From the NCBI GenBank assembly GCA_003008705.1, contig PDUO01000030.1, positions 373,985 to 437,984 on the forward strand: a stretch of DNA of 64,000 nucleotides, read 5' to 3'. The position numbers and the translations under genes were made by a program. Each line of letters starts with the position of its first letter. Position 1 is the first letter of the stretch. This DNA is from Pezicula radicicola (taxonomy: Eukaryota; Ascomycota; Leotiomycetes; Helotiales; Dermateaceae). This document shows positions 23,468 through 35,010 of this stretch, piece after piece. A model generated the notes under the pieces. It worked only from the letters and a program-made list of their open reading frames with translations. It searched no databases and had not been told where the DNA came from.

Positions 23468-24842
23468 TCATGGATTTTGATAGACGATCGATTTTGGCCA
23501 CGCCAACCAAGCTTCCCACTCAACACCCAGAAAGAGCTCTACAGCACCGAGCAAGAATTGACCGGAACCACCCACTGCCCACCAATTTCGACACTTGTGT
23601 AAAAGTATGGAGAAATATGCAAGTACTATAATAGCTTCAGGTTTGCGTTCGGTTAAAAGATTCGAAAACTTGGGGGATATGATAACGGGCCAGCTGGTAA
23701 CCATTCGTGGATTCCCGTCTCCTTCATTGCAACCTGGCGTCACCTGTGCTTTGTAAGCCCAGCATAATAATTTGACGGCCTCAGCTATTACTTCTCCCTG
23801 ATCTGGACTTAATTGCGGTAATTCCTTGAGGGCAGGAATGAGATTTTCAAGTCTTGTGAGTACTTCGTCGCTATAATTGGCATTCTCAGGTCTTTCGGCT
23901 TGAAGTAATGGCTTGATATCGGAATTTGAAACCTTTTCCCAGCCGCCTGTGAGAACGGCTCGGACTCCTTGTAGTAACCTGATTGATTGCACGAGTTCGT
24001 CCAGAAAGCCGTCGAGATTATCTGCTGGCGTAAGAAATACGTTACAGAAGAAATGAATACCTAGTAATCCCGAGAAGATGAAGGCTGGAATGAGGTTCTC
24101 GTCGTCGATGTTGGGAACTATTTTATTGTACAGTCTGAGTGCTTCTGTTTGCAGTTTTGCGGCTTCTTCTCGATAGTATTGCCTTTTTTCTGGTGATGGT
24201 GTGATGAAGCTGAGGTGTAGGGATGAGAGGGCTAGGGTTTCGTATAAGAGGTATTTGGAAGAGAAGGCGTGTCGTAGTAATGTCGAATAAAGTTCTCTGG
24301 GGACTTCCTCTGCGAAAAAAGTAGGGCTGTTTTCTAGGGCGAAGTGGTAGAAGATTTCTAGGTGGGTGATGTTTACGTAGTCACCTGGTAGTTGGCCTGG
24401 AAGGATAGGTGGAAGACGGGTCCCACGACTGCTAATATTTGGACTTTCGTTTGTTGGATCGTTTGACGGAGTTGCAGTTGGAGTTACAGAAAAAATGCTC
24501 TGCTGTTGATTGGGATTGGGATTGGGACTCCTGGACTCGGAATTCGTATCTGAATTACGAGTTGTGGCTGTGACTTTTGCGATTTTGCTTTGGTATGTGC
24601 AATCTCCGTTGCCGGCTGTGGTACAGTTCACACATCGTGGTTTAACTTCATCACACTATATATACTGATGTTAGTTGATGTACGATGTATCCACAGAACT
24701 GACAGGAGTTGGTTTCAATGTGGGTCAAGATGGTTGTGATCCTCGCGAAGAGTTCCTGAGTTGGGGACTATCTGACCTTTACATGTCGACGCTTGCATTG
24801 TGCGCAACCATTTCGAGACTTTCTGTGCTTTCGACGAATCAT
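23468..24842 (-). CDS. Zn2Cys6 transcription factor (sterol-uptake-regulator-like layout)
   Basis: Exon 1 (24842-24777) encodes only 22 residues, MIRRKHRKSRNGCAQC then KRRHVK; after a 121-bp phase-0 intron exon 2 (24655-23468) continues CDEVKPRCVNC. Together they form a complete zinc cluster: C13-x2-C16-x6-C23-x6-C30-x2-C33-x7-C41. The protein is 417 residues, nuclear. A Ser/Pro/Asn-rich linker precedes a helical fungal-specific domain (about 110-410). The RRKSRNGCxQCKRR(x)VKCDE form and short length recall the Upc2/sterol uptake control and related Fungal_trans_2 regulators. The target is unknown. The short first exon is easily missed by gene callers but holds the first two zinc ligands. Confidence 0.87.
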
Positions 24843-25543
24843 TTACAATTATCGGGACAAAAAAGGTTTGGTGCCGAGGACTGTGGTCTACTAGGACTTT
24901 GCTGCTAGAGAAAGTGGAAATAGCTTGTTGAGGCATGAGAGTCGTGATGTTGAAGCGTCGGCTCTTTTACGTGTTGTGCCAAGTGTTTTGAATTGGGTTA
25001 GACTCCACGTGACTTTGATACTCTAGTCCTGGGCGGCGGCCAGAAATATGTGGCAATGGCCGTTTAATGAGGGTATTTAGACTCTTGATTTCGGTACCTC
25101 TGTATGTGAACTTGGGGCTTTGTAGTAGCTAAGGTACGTAGGTTAGGTCTTTCTGCTAGCACGAGTAGTGAGTGCCAGTGTCGTATTACTAAGCGATATT
25201 TACCATTCATCAGATTCGGTTTACTTCGTATGCACAAACCACCAAACGAATCACTAACCGCCCAGTTATTACTCCTCGTTCATAGGCCTCCAATCACGCC
25301 TTCAGGTCATCCTATTTCCAGTTAACAGGTACAGCCACACCCAGCTTACAGAGAAGGCGGCGGCGGAGTTGTTGTTAGGTAACAGAAATCCGGCTGGAAA
25401 GGGGGCAATCTCTACAAAACTTACAAGCCAATAAAGGTAAATCTTCGTCACGTTGGCTAAGTATAAACTATTTGGTATATAACTAATTATGTATAGAGAG
25501 AGTTATCCCTATGGCTCAGATCTACATCCGTTAAGGTACCCCT
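24843..25543. other. Intergenic region
   Basis: Presumed promoter of the Zn2Cys6 gene. I see no motif or repeat of note. Confidence 0.55.
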
Positions 25544-26257
25544 TTAGAATATATACCCTTCCATTTCATTGTCTTCATCTTCCTCTGGATCCTCAATTAC
25601 CCCGACTTTTTGGAAGTCCATCAGGAAATCTTCATCATCAATTTTCACTTGATGAATGATAGTCTCCTCACCGCTTCGAAAAGTTGGCCCATTTTGGCTT
25701 GCCTGAACGAGCATCTGAAGGTTTGAGATGGTTCTACGAAGTCATAAGTAGTGTCCAATTGTCTATAGCACTGGACTTACCCCAGCGCTAGCCATACGAT
25801 GGAATCGAAAGTGTAAGCCGCCCATGAAGACCACATAGCGCTCATTTTTCTAGTACAGTCAGTAAAGATCATTGAAACTGCTACGAAACATACTTCTATG
25901 GCCGCAGATTCGATCCAACCCCCATCCGAGGATGACTGATACCAGTTTCCATGAGGAGCAGCTTCACCGATCGAAACCGCCTTCGCTTGAAAGCCAACTG
26001 TCACCACCTTATCTTGTTTGTCCAGGCATTCAAGGAGCACTTCTTGGTGGTGTAAGTCCACTTCACAACGAACAAGCCATACTTTTTGATCTCTGGTCGG
26101 AGTCGAACGAGGAGTTCACTATTTTGACGGACCCAAGACTCAAACGGACTATCATGGTAGTAGCCCTCTCGCCAGATATTTGGCTCAGTCATAAGTACTG
26201 CACCAAAATCGGACTTAGACGAGAGCCGGTACACACATGAGGCTGTAGCCGGGACAC
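25544..26257 (-). pseudogene. Decayed gene of an uncharacterised fungal protein family
   Basis: The reverse strand reads a coherent protein in pieces. From 26257 (after a TTTAG acceptor): TASCVYRLSSKSDFGAVLMTEPN... through KKCSLNAWTNK. Near 26010-26018 the frame shifts by one nucleotide and continues DKVVTVGFQAKAVSIGEAAPHGNW. A 44-bp intron (25850-25893) leads to NERYVVFMGGLHFRFH, then a GTAAGT intron (25734-25780) whose phase no longer fits the following open frame (LQMLVQASQNGPT..., stop at 25544). A matching 5' exon was not found. The broken pieces resemble an uncharacterised ascomycete protein type I remember only loosely. Two frame faults plus a missing start favour a pseudogene, though sequencing errors could explain either fault. 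Confidence 0.6.
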
Positions 26258-26285
26258 CTAAAGATTCGGGCCGCAAGAAGAGATC

Positions 26286-26987
26286 ATGCCGAGATGGAAG
26301 GATAAAGGACTATGGCCAGTTACACCATTTCAAACTATGGAAGACAACAATACCCGGAAGAGTCGTATGCAAAACTTCAAGCACGCAGCACAGTACGATC
26401 AATACGCCTGCGAGAGATTTTTCGCACCTCTCAATGAGAGCATTGATTGGGCGACTATAAGGCTCTGCAGAAATGAGGAGACAAAGAAGATGTATGAATG
26501 GGGCGTGAGTGCTTTGGCTTGGGGGGCCAACATTACATACGAGTTAGGTTTGAGCCAAAAGGAAAATAAGCAAGATCATAAGTTATTGCGGCGAAGGAAT
26601 CTCGCATGGAAGGCTACTGGAAATATGGATCCAGGTCCAAATCTTACCTGTATCCCAATACAGAGAAGTTTTGGATGCGGAAAGAGGGGGACTATCGTTC
26701 AAACCTTGCCAACGAACAATTCCTACGGGAAAGATAGTTGCATCAAACTTCCTTCGGATTCGGGCTGGCTATTTGGTGTTGATGATGAGGATGATGGTAA
26801 TGCTCGGGCGATTATAAAGATGAAGGGGGCCAGGCCAAAAGGGTGTCGTACGAGAGAGGAAGAGTTGTCGGCAGAAGAGCTCAAGAAACGTATAAAAAAA
26901 AGAAAGACACGGAGAAACCCGACGGAACGAGAGCTGAAGAAGGTGAAGATATTTTCAGAGCATGGCGATGGAGTTATGCGAATATAG
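26286..26987 (+). CDS. Hypothetical protein with basic, lysine-rich C-terminus
   Basis: A 233-codon single-exon frame with a true ATG. No family is recognised. The N-terminal half has mixed composition (YDQYACERFFAPLNES, KKMYEWGVSALAWG); a DDEDDG acidic patch near residue 165 precedes a highly charged tail (EELSAEELKKRIKKRKTRR) that could be helical and nuclear-targeted. It is head-to-head with the decayed gene and directly upstream of a tandem repeat. It may be a real gene, a gene fragment or chance; the length and the charged tail are the only support. Confidence 0.35.
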   Translation: MPRWKDKGLWPVTPFQTMEDNNTRKSRMQNFKHAAQYDQYACERFFAPLNESIDWATIRLCRNEETKKMYEWGVSALAWGANITYELGLSQKENKQDHKLLRRRNLAWKATGNMDPGPNLTCIPIQRSFGCGKRGTIVQTLPTNNSYGKDSCIKLPSDSGWLFGVDDEDDGNARAIIKMKGARPKGCRTREEELSAEELKKRIKKRKTRRNPTERELKKVKIFSEHGDGVMRI

Positions 26988-27004
26988 GTAGGCTTAGATG
27001 CTTT

Positions 27005-27116
27005 GGGGAGGTCTCAGGCGCAAGCCACGTAGCATTCATTATTTGAGGAGGTCTTTGGCTCAAGCCACATAACATTTATTTAGGGAGCTCTGGGCGAAAG
27101 CCATGTCATATTCAAA
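27005..27116 (+). repeat. Three imperfect tandem units of about 35-40 bp
   Basis: Units start at 27005, 27045 and 27082. Each has the order GGAG-GTCT, then a GCG/GCT-CAAGCCA core, then a CATT-ATT tail. The copies are clearly diverged. They lie just 3' of the hypothetical frame. Confidence 0.65.
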
Positions 27117-28264
27117 AATAAATATTCCCACCAACTTAAATCGGAGAAAAAGGAAGTGAGATGTCAAGTTCGAATGCGGATGTAGGTGTAATTGTCCGTA
27201 TCTAGTTCAATGAACTCGAGGAAAACAGCAACCTAATCGTGAATAGTACACCCGCATTCACCTCGTTCTCAAGCCCCCTTCCATAGAAAACTCGCTCTTG
27301 AGTATCTCAAAAACACCGCTTCCAATACTAGTTAGTATGGTGCTCCATGTACCGACAAGGAAGGCGGAGACGAAATGCCTAAGGGCATAATCTATACAAA
27401 ATATGTGATTCAAACCAACTCCAAAGATCATGAATTTTACCCTGTAACAGACTCTGAATCGAGCCATAAAACAACTCCCAAATAACCCCAGTTCATATCC
27501 TATAGTTGAATAAGCCAGTCAGAAGCCATCATTCAATGCCTAAGCCAAGATTAATTCAATGTTAAAGCCTATTCCAAATCAGAATAGACTGGTGCTCTGG
27601 CACCAGAATGAAGTCAAATAGAGCCCAGAATAAGTCCCCCAGACATTAAAAATTAAAACCCATATCACGCCCGATTCAGACCCAAGTCGAAGAGAAGAGT
27701 GCCAATCAAAGAGTCAAGTCAGGTAGCAAATAGTTGACGAAGTAGAGAGGTGAACGGTAAGGGAAAGATATGACGGTACAGCTGATTTGTATGGGAAACG
27801 CGTACAAATTCGATAAGCGGAGACAACTTTGGGCGTTGACGGATCTTGAAGATATAGTTCTAATTTTCGAATAGTTTCCATGCCGTAAAACAAGGGCAGA
27901 GCATTGGCTGTTGGTGGTAACTTCGTACAAACTCGATATGTAGTAGGCGATTTCGTGCGTCTTAAATATTCGGAGTCTGCCCAATAATAGAGCTTCATCT
28001 TGTCAAATAGCTTCGTCCTTGCAAATAGCCTTGCCTTTGTGAATAATCTCAATTCGTAATACCGCATGCTAAACTTCTAAATCTCGTGTCCCATGTTTTC
28101 CGGGTCTATGCCATACATATAGCCAGAGTGGCCATACGCTTCTCTTCTTCGTCTGCAAGTATTGCCATTATTCGAATATACCGTAAGTACCAGATCGCCC
28201 ACTTACAAGTAGTAGCAACACCTTGTTACGAATCGACCCTCATATCGATCCATTTGTATTATAG
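27117..28264. other. Intergenic / decayed sequence
   Basis: No supported gene. A 117-codon frame at 27714-28067 (minus) has an ATG and a repeated TYRVCTK / AYRICTR motif, matching the repeated CGTACAAA(T/C)TCGATA in the DNA; it is probably a diverged duplication rather than a gene. Confidence 0.45.
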
Positions 28265-28754
28265 GTCAGAGACCTCTTAATTATCCAGCGCTTCGATTCT
28301 CTGCCTGATTTTGAATCGTTCCCAGACACATGGCACATGAGCGAATCATTTCAAAAAACAATCTACGAAGGAAACTTTACGGTTAAGCTGCTCGCTAAAC
28401 CTTGGACGATAGGGAAAGCGAGATCTTTTATGAACTCCTATCAGACATGGATGAGAACAAGTATGCGTAATACTTAGATTGCTAGTCCACCAACTGCATA
28501 TACACATCGAAGAACACTTCCCAACGGCTCGGATCAGCGAAACATTGCCAGTGCAGAATCTGGACAGGCTGAAATTGATCTACCGCCACCATACGAAATG
28601 ATTGGATCTGTAACTATAAGACAAAGGGTGATTAGGCTAACCCTAACCCTAACCCTGATAAGGATAACTAGGAATTCAGATTGGTTGGCTGATGCGGATA
28701 AGAAATGTGTGGCTGCACTTGTCGAGGCTGTTCAAATATTGCATGTCTCTTAAA
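28265..28754 (+). pseudogene. Disrupted gene with one in-frame stop and a telomere-like insert
   Basis: One frame is open from 28265 to 28754 apart from a single TAG at 28475-28477. Before it: DSLPDFESFPDTWHMSESF, then an aliphatic/aromatic stretch to MNSYQTWMR. After it: a linker, IDLPPPYEMIGSVTIR (with a PPPY motif), then (TAACCC)3 read as LTLTLTL, and an acidic helix-like end (DWLADADKKCVAALVEAVQI). The composition is protein-like on both sides of the stop. No family is named. Sequence continuity in one frame suggests a recently disabled gene or exon, preceded by a TATTATAG acceptor-like sequence. Confidence 0.45.
28638..28656 (+). repeat. Interstitial telomere-like repeat, (TAACCC)3T
   Basis: Three perfect copies of the TTAGGG-type telomere unit (reverse orientation), inside the disrupted reading frame. 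Confidence 0.85.
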
Positions 28755-29346
28755 TACTAGAGAGAAATTCAATCGCTGACCTGGAAAATCAAGCTTACGC
28801 AGTAAAATTGAGATTAGCATATTATTGTAAATCCAACCTCCAACATAAGAATCCGAGATTTCTTATATCAACTCCTGACTACAGAAATGAAATCGTTAGA
28901 AGGGTACTTTATGGATTAAACATGAGCTTGAAGAACCGTAACAACTCAGATAAATAGGAGAAGTTCTTAATTCTTCGAAGTGGAAACACAGTAGAAATAC
29001 AAAGTGGTAAAATAATGAATAGGAGATAGTTCCATACATGGGCAATGTGAATTTATTATAGATAACAGGCAATATCAGACTCTCCATCGTATCAAGCCTA
29101 TTCTTCAGCGAGTAATGATTTGCAAAGAGAGCAATCTATTAAGCAATCAAATGCTACACTAATCTAGCTCTACTCTATATGTGCATGAACACGGCGTCAC
29201 CTAAAATCCCTCTCTGTCTAACTTGTTCGACGTTATTTAATACAAAACAAAGACCGTATATCCATAAAAAAGAATCTACCAAAAGAAATCTACGCAATGA
29301 AATTCATACCGTTCTACTCAATAACCCAGTCCCAAATATCCATCAA
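28755..29346. other. Intergenic region downstream of the first RTA1 gene
   Basis: A/T-rich, no gene or repeat seen; contains the 3' UTR of the RTA1-like gene on the minus strand. Confidence 0.55.
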
Positions 29347-30297
29347 TCATGAGAAATAGCTCTGTACCCTAGACTTGACACTAGCCGCCTTCGGCTCCTC
29401 CTGTACATTTGTATCCATCTGCAAGCCTGGCTGATATTCATCAGCAGCGGCAGGAGGCTGCTGAAGTCTGCTAGGATACCAAATGAAGAAAATAACCGTA
29501 ACTATAAACATAGGCACACTATCGAAAATGTACAAAGTCCACTCATGAGACAATGAGTATCCACTCTGACCCTGAGCATATTCAACACATCTGAAAATCG
29601 AACGGGCGAAGATGGCAATGCTGACAATATATAGCATATAGAGACTTTGTTTCCAAGGAGCATCGGTGTTGTAAGACTCGGTAGTGGGAGCCTTTTGCAT
29701 TCGCTGCATCCAAATTACAGCGCAAACGAAGAAAAGTCCGAATGAGATGATTTGGACGATAAGACCGGCGAGAACAATATTTTCTCCGATTTTGGCGGTG
29801 CTTTCGTTGAACATCAGGCCTGCTGATCCTCCTTGTATCATAAAAGACATTACATCGCCAAGGACGAAAACCTTTGTGAGTCGAGTGACTTTGATTATTG
29901 AATGGTGTTCTCCTCTGACTGAGCGTACGATGCGACCAAGTGTCATGTAGATACTGGCGGCGAAAAGAGCGGGTGCGACGAGGGTGAAGAAGTTTTGGAG
30001 AACGTATGGCATCAATTTATCGGTTTTATGAACTGCTGATGCTCTGCCAATGTAACCTATGAATTCCACTAATATGTCGTTAGATTGCGTTCACTAAGAT
30101 GAGAGGAGTCTGAACTTACTCCAACAGCCAATGGTGAATGGCCAGCAGAATTTAGTTTTCGTCTTGAACATCCGCCATGAATGTGCGAAACTGGCTCCTA
30201 GGAATAATATAATGAAAATTACGGCGGCTGCGGTGGAGGGAACATATTTCCAAAGATAGTAGTCTCCAGATCCTCTGAATGGAAGAAGTTTGGTCAT
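29347..30297 (-). CDS. RTA1-like seven-transmembrane protein, copy 1
   Basis: Exons 30297-30120 and 30068-29347 with a 51-bp intron (the split codon reads ATG); 299 residues. Seven hydrophobic helices spread over residues about 20-265. Family marks: GYIGR after helix 2, APALFAASIYMTLGRI, the FVLGDVMSFMIQGGSAG helix and RSIFRCVEYAQG before helix 6, with a charged cytoplasmic tail. RTA1/RSB1/RTM1 proteins sit in the plasma membrane and confer resistance to azoles and aminocholesterol or move sphingoid bases; they are often called lipid-translocating exporters. The gene shares a divergent promoter with the tannase-like gene and is closely similar to the second copy at 34003-35010, pointing to local duplication. 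Regulated possibly through ACGCGT palindromes upstream. Confidence 0.92.
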
Positions 30298-31103
30298 TGT
30301 GGAAGATTTGCTCGCTTAGTCTTTTGTCTTTTTGCCGTGTCGTCTGTGCTAGAGACCAGACCAATCGTTGCGTTTCAATTTATTTGGGAGATGGATAGGG
30401 TGGTAGACTTTGGGATTTATGAGTAGATGAAGTTGTATGAGTACAGATTTGTAGAATATGCAGCTTGAGGACCTTTATTTACATTTTTTCCACCAACAGA
30501 GGGCCAAGGCCTCGTCGATATAGATAACAATCAATACGCGTATTTTCGTATGGCTACTTGACTAAACCGAAAATGTCGATACGCGTATTTCAGGATCCCA
30601 CGATAGAACCCCTGTACCTCTCGTTACGAGCCGTTTACCCCTTTTCAAAACTGCCAAGACTAATACGCGTACTCGCTTCGGCAAAAGGGAATTTCTTTTG
30701 GGAATGCTTCTGTACGATGAATACGTAGGAATCAAAAGATGTGGATCTTTGTAGCATCTTACAAGGTGCAGCACAAGTCTTTGCAACTTGAAGTGATGAC
30801 AGGACTCAAATTTCTCTTGTAGCTAGCTCGCTTGGAATTATCTACAAATTAATCTCAAAGCATTGATCAAAACCAACCTCGAATTGTAAAGGTTAACCCA
30901 ACAGGGAATTAGTAAACAAATTCCGTTAACCCCTGATATGTGTGCTTCTAATCTAACATATTTGTTGATCAGAGCCTAATTGCTCCCCGCATTCAAAGTA
31001 ATACCAGTATTTATCCAAGAGTTTTCGGCACTGTGAGGTCGTGGCAAGGCAAATGGCAAAACTCGTAGGACAGACATCCTCGAGCCTCTACTTGTCAAGG
31101 ACG
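30298..31103. promoter_or_regulatory. Divergent promoter of RTA1 copy 1 and the tannase-like gene
   Basis: About 800 bp between the starts, with several ACGCGT-centred palindromes on the RTA1 side (see separate entry). No gene. Confidence 0.6.
30533..30671. promoter_or_regulatory. Cluster of TACGCGTA palindromes
   Basis: AATACGCGTATT (30533-30544), ATACGCGTAT (30579-30588) and TACGCGTA (30664-30671) lie 236-374 bp upstream of the RTA1 start. The same 12-mer recurs at 35479 near the second RTA1 gene. ACGCGT is the MCB core known to be bound by MBF-type factors; whether such a factor acts here is inference. Confidence 0.55.
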
Positions 31104-32939
31104 ATGACCATAAATACCGTGGCTTTTTTCCTCACTCTCACGATCTTTCTTTTCCTTACCGCTTCCTCGCCAACAGAAGGGCACAGACAATCAATCATGA
31201 GCGCTTCACTCTTTAATATCCCGACAAGTACTTGCTCGGCAGCATCAATTCCATATCCAAATCTCTATGGCGCAGAATTCTTGTCACTGGAAGCCAATCT
31301 AATCACCAACTTTTCTAGCTACATTCACCTTGGGCTTTATACCAACCATGGAGCTGTTAACGTCACAAACGTCAACTTCTGCAATGTCACGGTATCCTAC
31401 ACACATCCAGGTCAAAACGACACAATTAATGTTCAAGTCTGGCTACCACAAGACACTTGGAATGGACGTATGCAACACATCGGCGGTGCAGGTTGGCAAG
31501 CTGGGCTTCACTATGCTGGACTCCAGGGCATGAAAGCTGCAATCGGTGAAGGATATGCTACGCTCGGAACCGATGCTGGACTTGGCTCTGAAGTCACACC
31601 TGTCAATTGGGCACTCCTCAGTCCTGGAAATGTCAACATGTATTTACTTCAGGACCTAGTATCTACCTCGCTAAATGATGCTTCGATTATTGGAAAAGCT
31701 GTGGTAAACAGTTATTACGGCCAATATCCTCAATACTCATACTTCAGTGGTTGCTCCAAAGGTGGTCGTCAGGGACTAATGCTTGCTCAGCGATATCCAG
31801 AGGCCTACAACGGTATTGCTGCTTCTGCTCCAGCTATAAATTGGAACGAATTTCTTATGGGCGACTATTTTCCGACGTTGCTAATGAACGAGCTGGGAGA
31901 TTATCCGGCTCCATGCGAATTTGATGCTATTACTGCAGCTGCTATTTCTGCTTGTGATGGTAATGATGGGGTCGTCGATGGAGTTATCTCGGATCCAGAA
32001 TCCTGTGACTTTGATCCTCAGAGTCTAGTCGGTACAGCCATTAACTGCACAGATACTAGCTTGGTAACCGAGATATCATCTACCGCAGCGCTTATAGCTC
32101 AAGCAGCTTGTACGTCTATCCCTATCTGAATCAACTTTCCTTGTACTCATTCTTCCTTAAAATTCAAAGCTGCTATTTTTCATTCCCTTGCTGTTTATAT
32201 GCTAACAGGATTTCCATTGTCAGGGGCTGGTGCCAGAAAAACCGACGGCTCATTTCTATGGTACGGTATCGAAAAAGGATCGGCATTGACACCAGATATC
32301 TCGACTGGAGGTTCATCAATTGCCGCAACCACATGTTCGTCCAATGGCACTTGTACAAGTGCACCCATAGAACTTTCAACCGACTGGATAAAATTATTTA
32401 TTCTTAAGAACGCAACCGCCGACATCTCGAATCTGACACGTCAAGAATATGAGCGTCTCTTCCATGCTTCTGTACAACAATATGGTTCTCTAGATACAAA
32501 TGATGTTGATTTAACTGTATTTCGTGATCGAGGTGGAAAGATGATAACTTATCATGGCTTAGTAAGTGTCTATATATACAATATAATTTGGAAAACTACT
32601 TATGTAAAATAGGCCGATCTAGTCATTCCTCCTCTCGGATCAAAACGCTATTACGATGCCGTCACAGCAGCAGATGAGACGGTGCACGACTACTATCGAT
32701 TATTCTTCGCACCTGGTCTTGATCACTGTCTCGGAGGGGCTGGAGCATATCCAGCTGGGACTTTTGATGCTATGCGGAATTGGGTTGAGAATGGTACTGC
32801 ACCTGATACTTTGAATGCTACTAGTTTGACGGATTCTGAGGGGAATACTATTACTCGACCTCTGTGTGCTTATCCTAAGAAGCAGTATTATAATGGGACT
32901 GGTGATTCGAGTACTGGAGAAGGATTTTATTGCGCGTAG
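31104..32939 (+). CDS. Tannase / feruloyl esterase family secreted hydrolase
   Basis: Exons 31104-32109, 32224-32561 and 32613-32939; 556 residues. The ATG at 31104 gives a good signal peptide (MTINTVAFFLTLTIFLFLT); an in-frame ATG at 31053 is possible. The acceptor at 32223 is chosen because the nearer AG would create a stop. Motifs: nucleophile elbow YFSGCSKGGRQG (S218), lid calcium loop CDGNDGVVDGVI, acid region ADLVIPPLGSKRYYD and FFAPGLDHCLGG (catalytic His, with the Cys that pairs with the nucleophile-side Cys in the CS-D-HC arrangement). Many N-glycosylation sites. Such enzymes release gallic, ferulic or related acids from plant esters outside the cell. It sits between two RTA1-like genes, which could link phenolic release with membrane protection (inference). 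Confidence 0.92.
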
Positions 32940-34002
32940 TTTTAATTTGTTATTTTTGTTTTGTTGATGTTAATTTTTGTTTTGTCGATGTTAATTTTTG
33001 TTTTGCTCAGATTACTTCTAGCCTTGTTTCTTTTATTTTGGAGATTATCTGAGCTTATAATTGCTGATAAATTTGAAAGGGTTCTACTAATTCTAGGTCA
33101 TTTCCCTGTTAATTTCTATACTAGCACTATTGTATTTAGCCTCTGCTATATAAACACCACTAAAATTACTAGCCTCGTTCCTTAACCGGGTTAATAAATG
33201 CTATTAGTCAAATTAAGTAAATTACTGAATTCAAATAAGTGATAAAATAAGCGAGAAACTATAGTTAGGTACGTAACAATGTCTACATTCTATAGAATTT
33301 TTTTCTAGTTTCTACCGACTAGACACTTAAAACCAAGGAGGGGTAGAGTCTATCTTAGCTATAAACAAGGCAGTATCACATAATGCTAGCATGGGAATCA
33401 ACGAAAAAAATGACCTGGAGTTCAAAGATCCTATTTGAAAAGATGTCTGCTCGCTTTGCAAATATGCTTCACTGAGATGGACTTTCGCTACTCAGCAAAG
33501 AATCTGGCGTGATCTCGGCTTAGTCAAAAACAATGAATTTCTACTATCACCGTTGCAGTTCGGAGAGTCTGTCGACTGCTCGTTAATGAATGGAAAGGCA
33601 AAGTGTCTCCCTATCCTTAAATGTTGAAGCCAATCATTTTTCGGTTTGTCAAGCAATTTTTATTAGCATCTTAGGACCTCAAAGCCTTCAAAAACAAGCA
33701 CTTTGTTGATTCGGAATTTGAAAAGTCTTACTGCTCCAGTGTTCACGAAAACTGCAAGCTGCCCTGAGATCCATGAGAGTTATTTTTTGAAAGTATTTTG
33801 GTCAAACTTCATTGACTCTGGAAATTTCTATATACACAATGAAAACCTGTCACAAGTCTATCCGAGTCCCCAAACCTTTACCCACAATTGCTATAACCCC
33901 TCGAACGCCTCTTGAACCAGCAAGTTATAAAGCAAAATGCACCCCAAACACAAAATGAAATCCTGTCTCCTACAAATCTGGTCTACTACCAAAAGTATCC
34001 AA
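32940..34002. other. Convergent intergenic region
   Basis: Begins with a repeated TTTTTGTTTTG(T)CGATGTTA-like run (32953-33007). At about 33205-33245 there is a diverged relative of the 18-bp minisatellite found near 41.6 kb. No gene supported. Confidence 0.5.
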
Positions 34003-35010
34003 TTAAACATCGCTAAGTTTATATCCAGGTGTCATGTTAAGCAGTCCATCAGAGCTTTGAGCTCGAAGCAGAAGTCCAATCTCGCTGGGGTGCTTGAAGT
34101 TCATCCAAAGCATAACAAGAAGCATCAAAAGAGCGTCGAATAGATACATGAAATATTCATGACGAATGATACTTCCATCACTGCCTTGCAGGTACTCAAT
34201 AGCACGGTAGATGGATCGGATCAAGACGAGAAAGCTCACGAGGTAGAGCGTGTTGAGATAGCTCGTCCATCTGATTTCAGGTTGTAAGGATCGTGGCGTT
34301 GGGGACCTGATCATGCGCATATGGAAGACTGCTGAAACAACCATGAAGAAGCCGAAGAAGGCGATTTGAAGGAAGAGACCGCCGATAATTGCTTTCTCGG
34401 CAAGGTTCATCATATTTGCGTTGCTAGAAAAAGCGGCCATCATACTACCGGCTATAAGCAGACGCAGGTCAGTACACGAGAAAGAATTTTATGTCCAGGG
34501 GGTGAAGAACTTACCACCTGATTGGATCATGAATGAGAAAACGTCTCCAAACACAAATAATTTTGTGAGTTTGGTCCGTCGGATTATCGAATGTGATTCA
34601 CCATCCGTGAGAAGGATAATCCTGCCCAAAATCATGTAGATTGATGCCGCGAAAAGTGCTGGTGCAACTAAAAGAAGAACGTTTTGGACAACATATGGCA
34701 TTATTGTCCAAGAGCCGGCCTCCTGCGAGGCTGATACTGCGCGAGCTGCATATCCGAGGCACTCAACTAATTGAAAAGCAGTATTAGTCTCTGCAACTTA
34801 AAATCCAAGGAACATATCCAAGAGGTGATACTTACAAAGTCCTCCAATTGTAAACGAAAGCATATACCAAGTTTTTGTCTTGCTTAATTGGAACCCATGA
34901 TACATGGTTGTGGCGAAGAAAAGAAGATCAAAAATGATTGCTGCTGGTTTCGATGGCGCGTAACGATAAAGTGCAAAAGCCGCTGTTTCATAATCGGGTT
35001 GAGAAACCAT
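34003..35010 (-). CDS. RTA1-like seven-transmembrane protein, copy 2
   Basis: Exons 35010-34836, 34766-34515 and 34451-34003; 291 residues, plasma-membrane type. It shares long blocks with copy 1, such as PYVxQN...LVAPALFAASIYM, LGRI, SII..T.LTK.FV.GDV.SFMIQ and RSIYRAIEYLQG, confirming common origin and family. The first intron lies at the corresponding place in both genes; the second is extra in this copy and interrupts FSFMIQSG/AGSMM. Seven helices are apparent. It transcribes away from the sterol-glucosyltransferase-like gene, with which it shares a divergent promoter carrying the same AATACGCGTATT palindrome as copy 1. The expected role is lipid translocation or resistance to membrane-active compounds. 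Confidence 0.92.

Noticed and set aside
27714..28067. 117-codon minus-strand frame with an internal repeat
   Set aside because: The repeat follows from a DNA-level duplication; no known motif, and the surrounding region is decayed.
28638..28656. Chromosome end
   Set aside because: Only three telomere units, inside unique sequence with genes on both sides, so interstitial.
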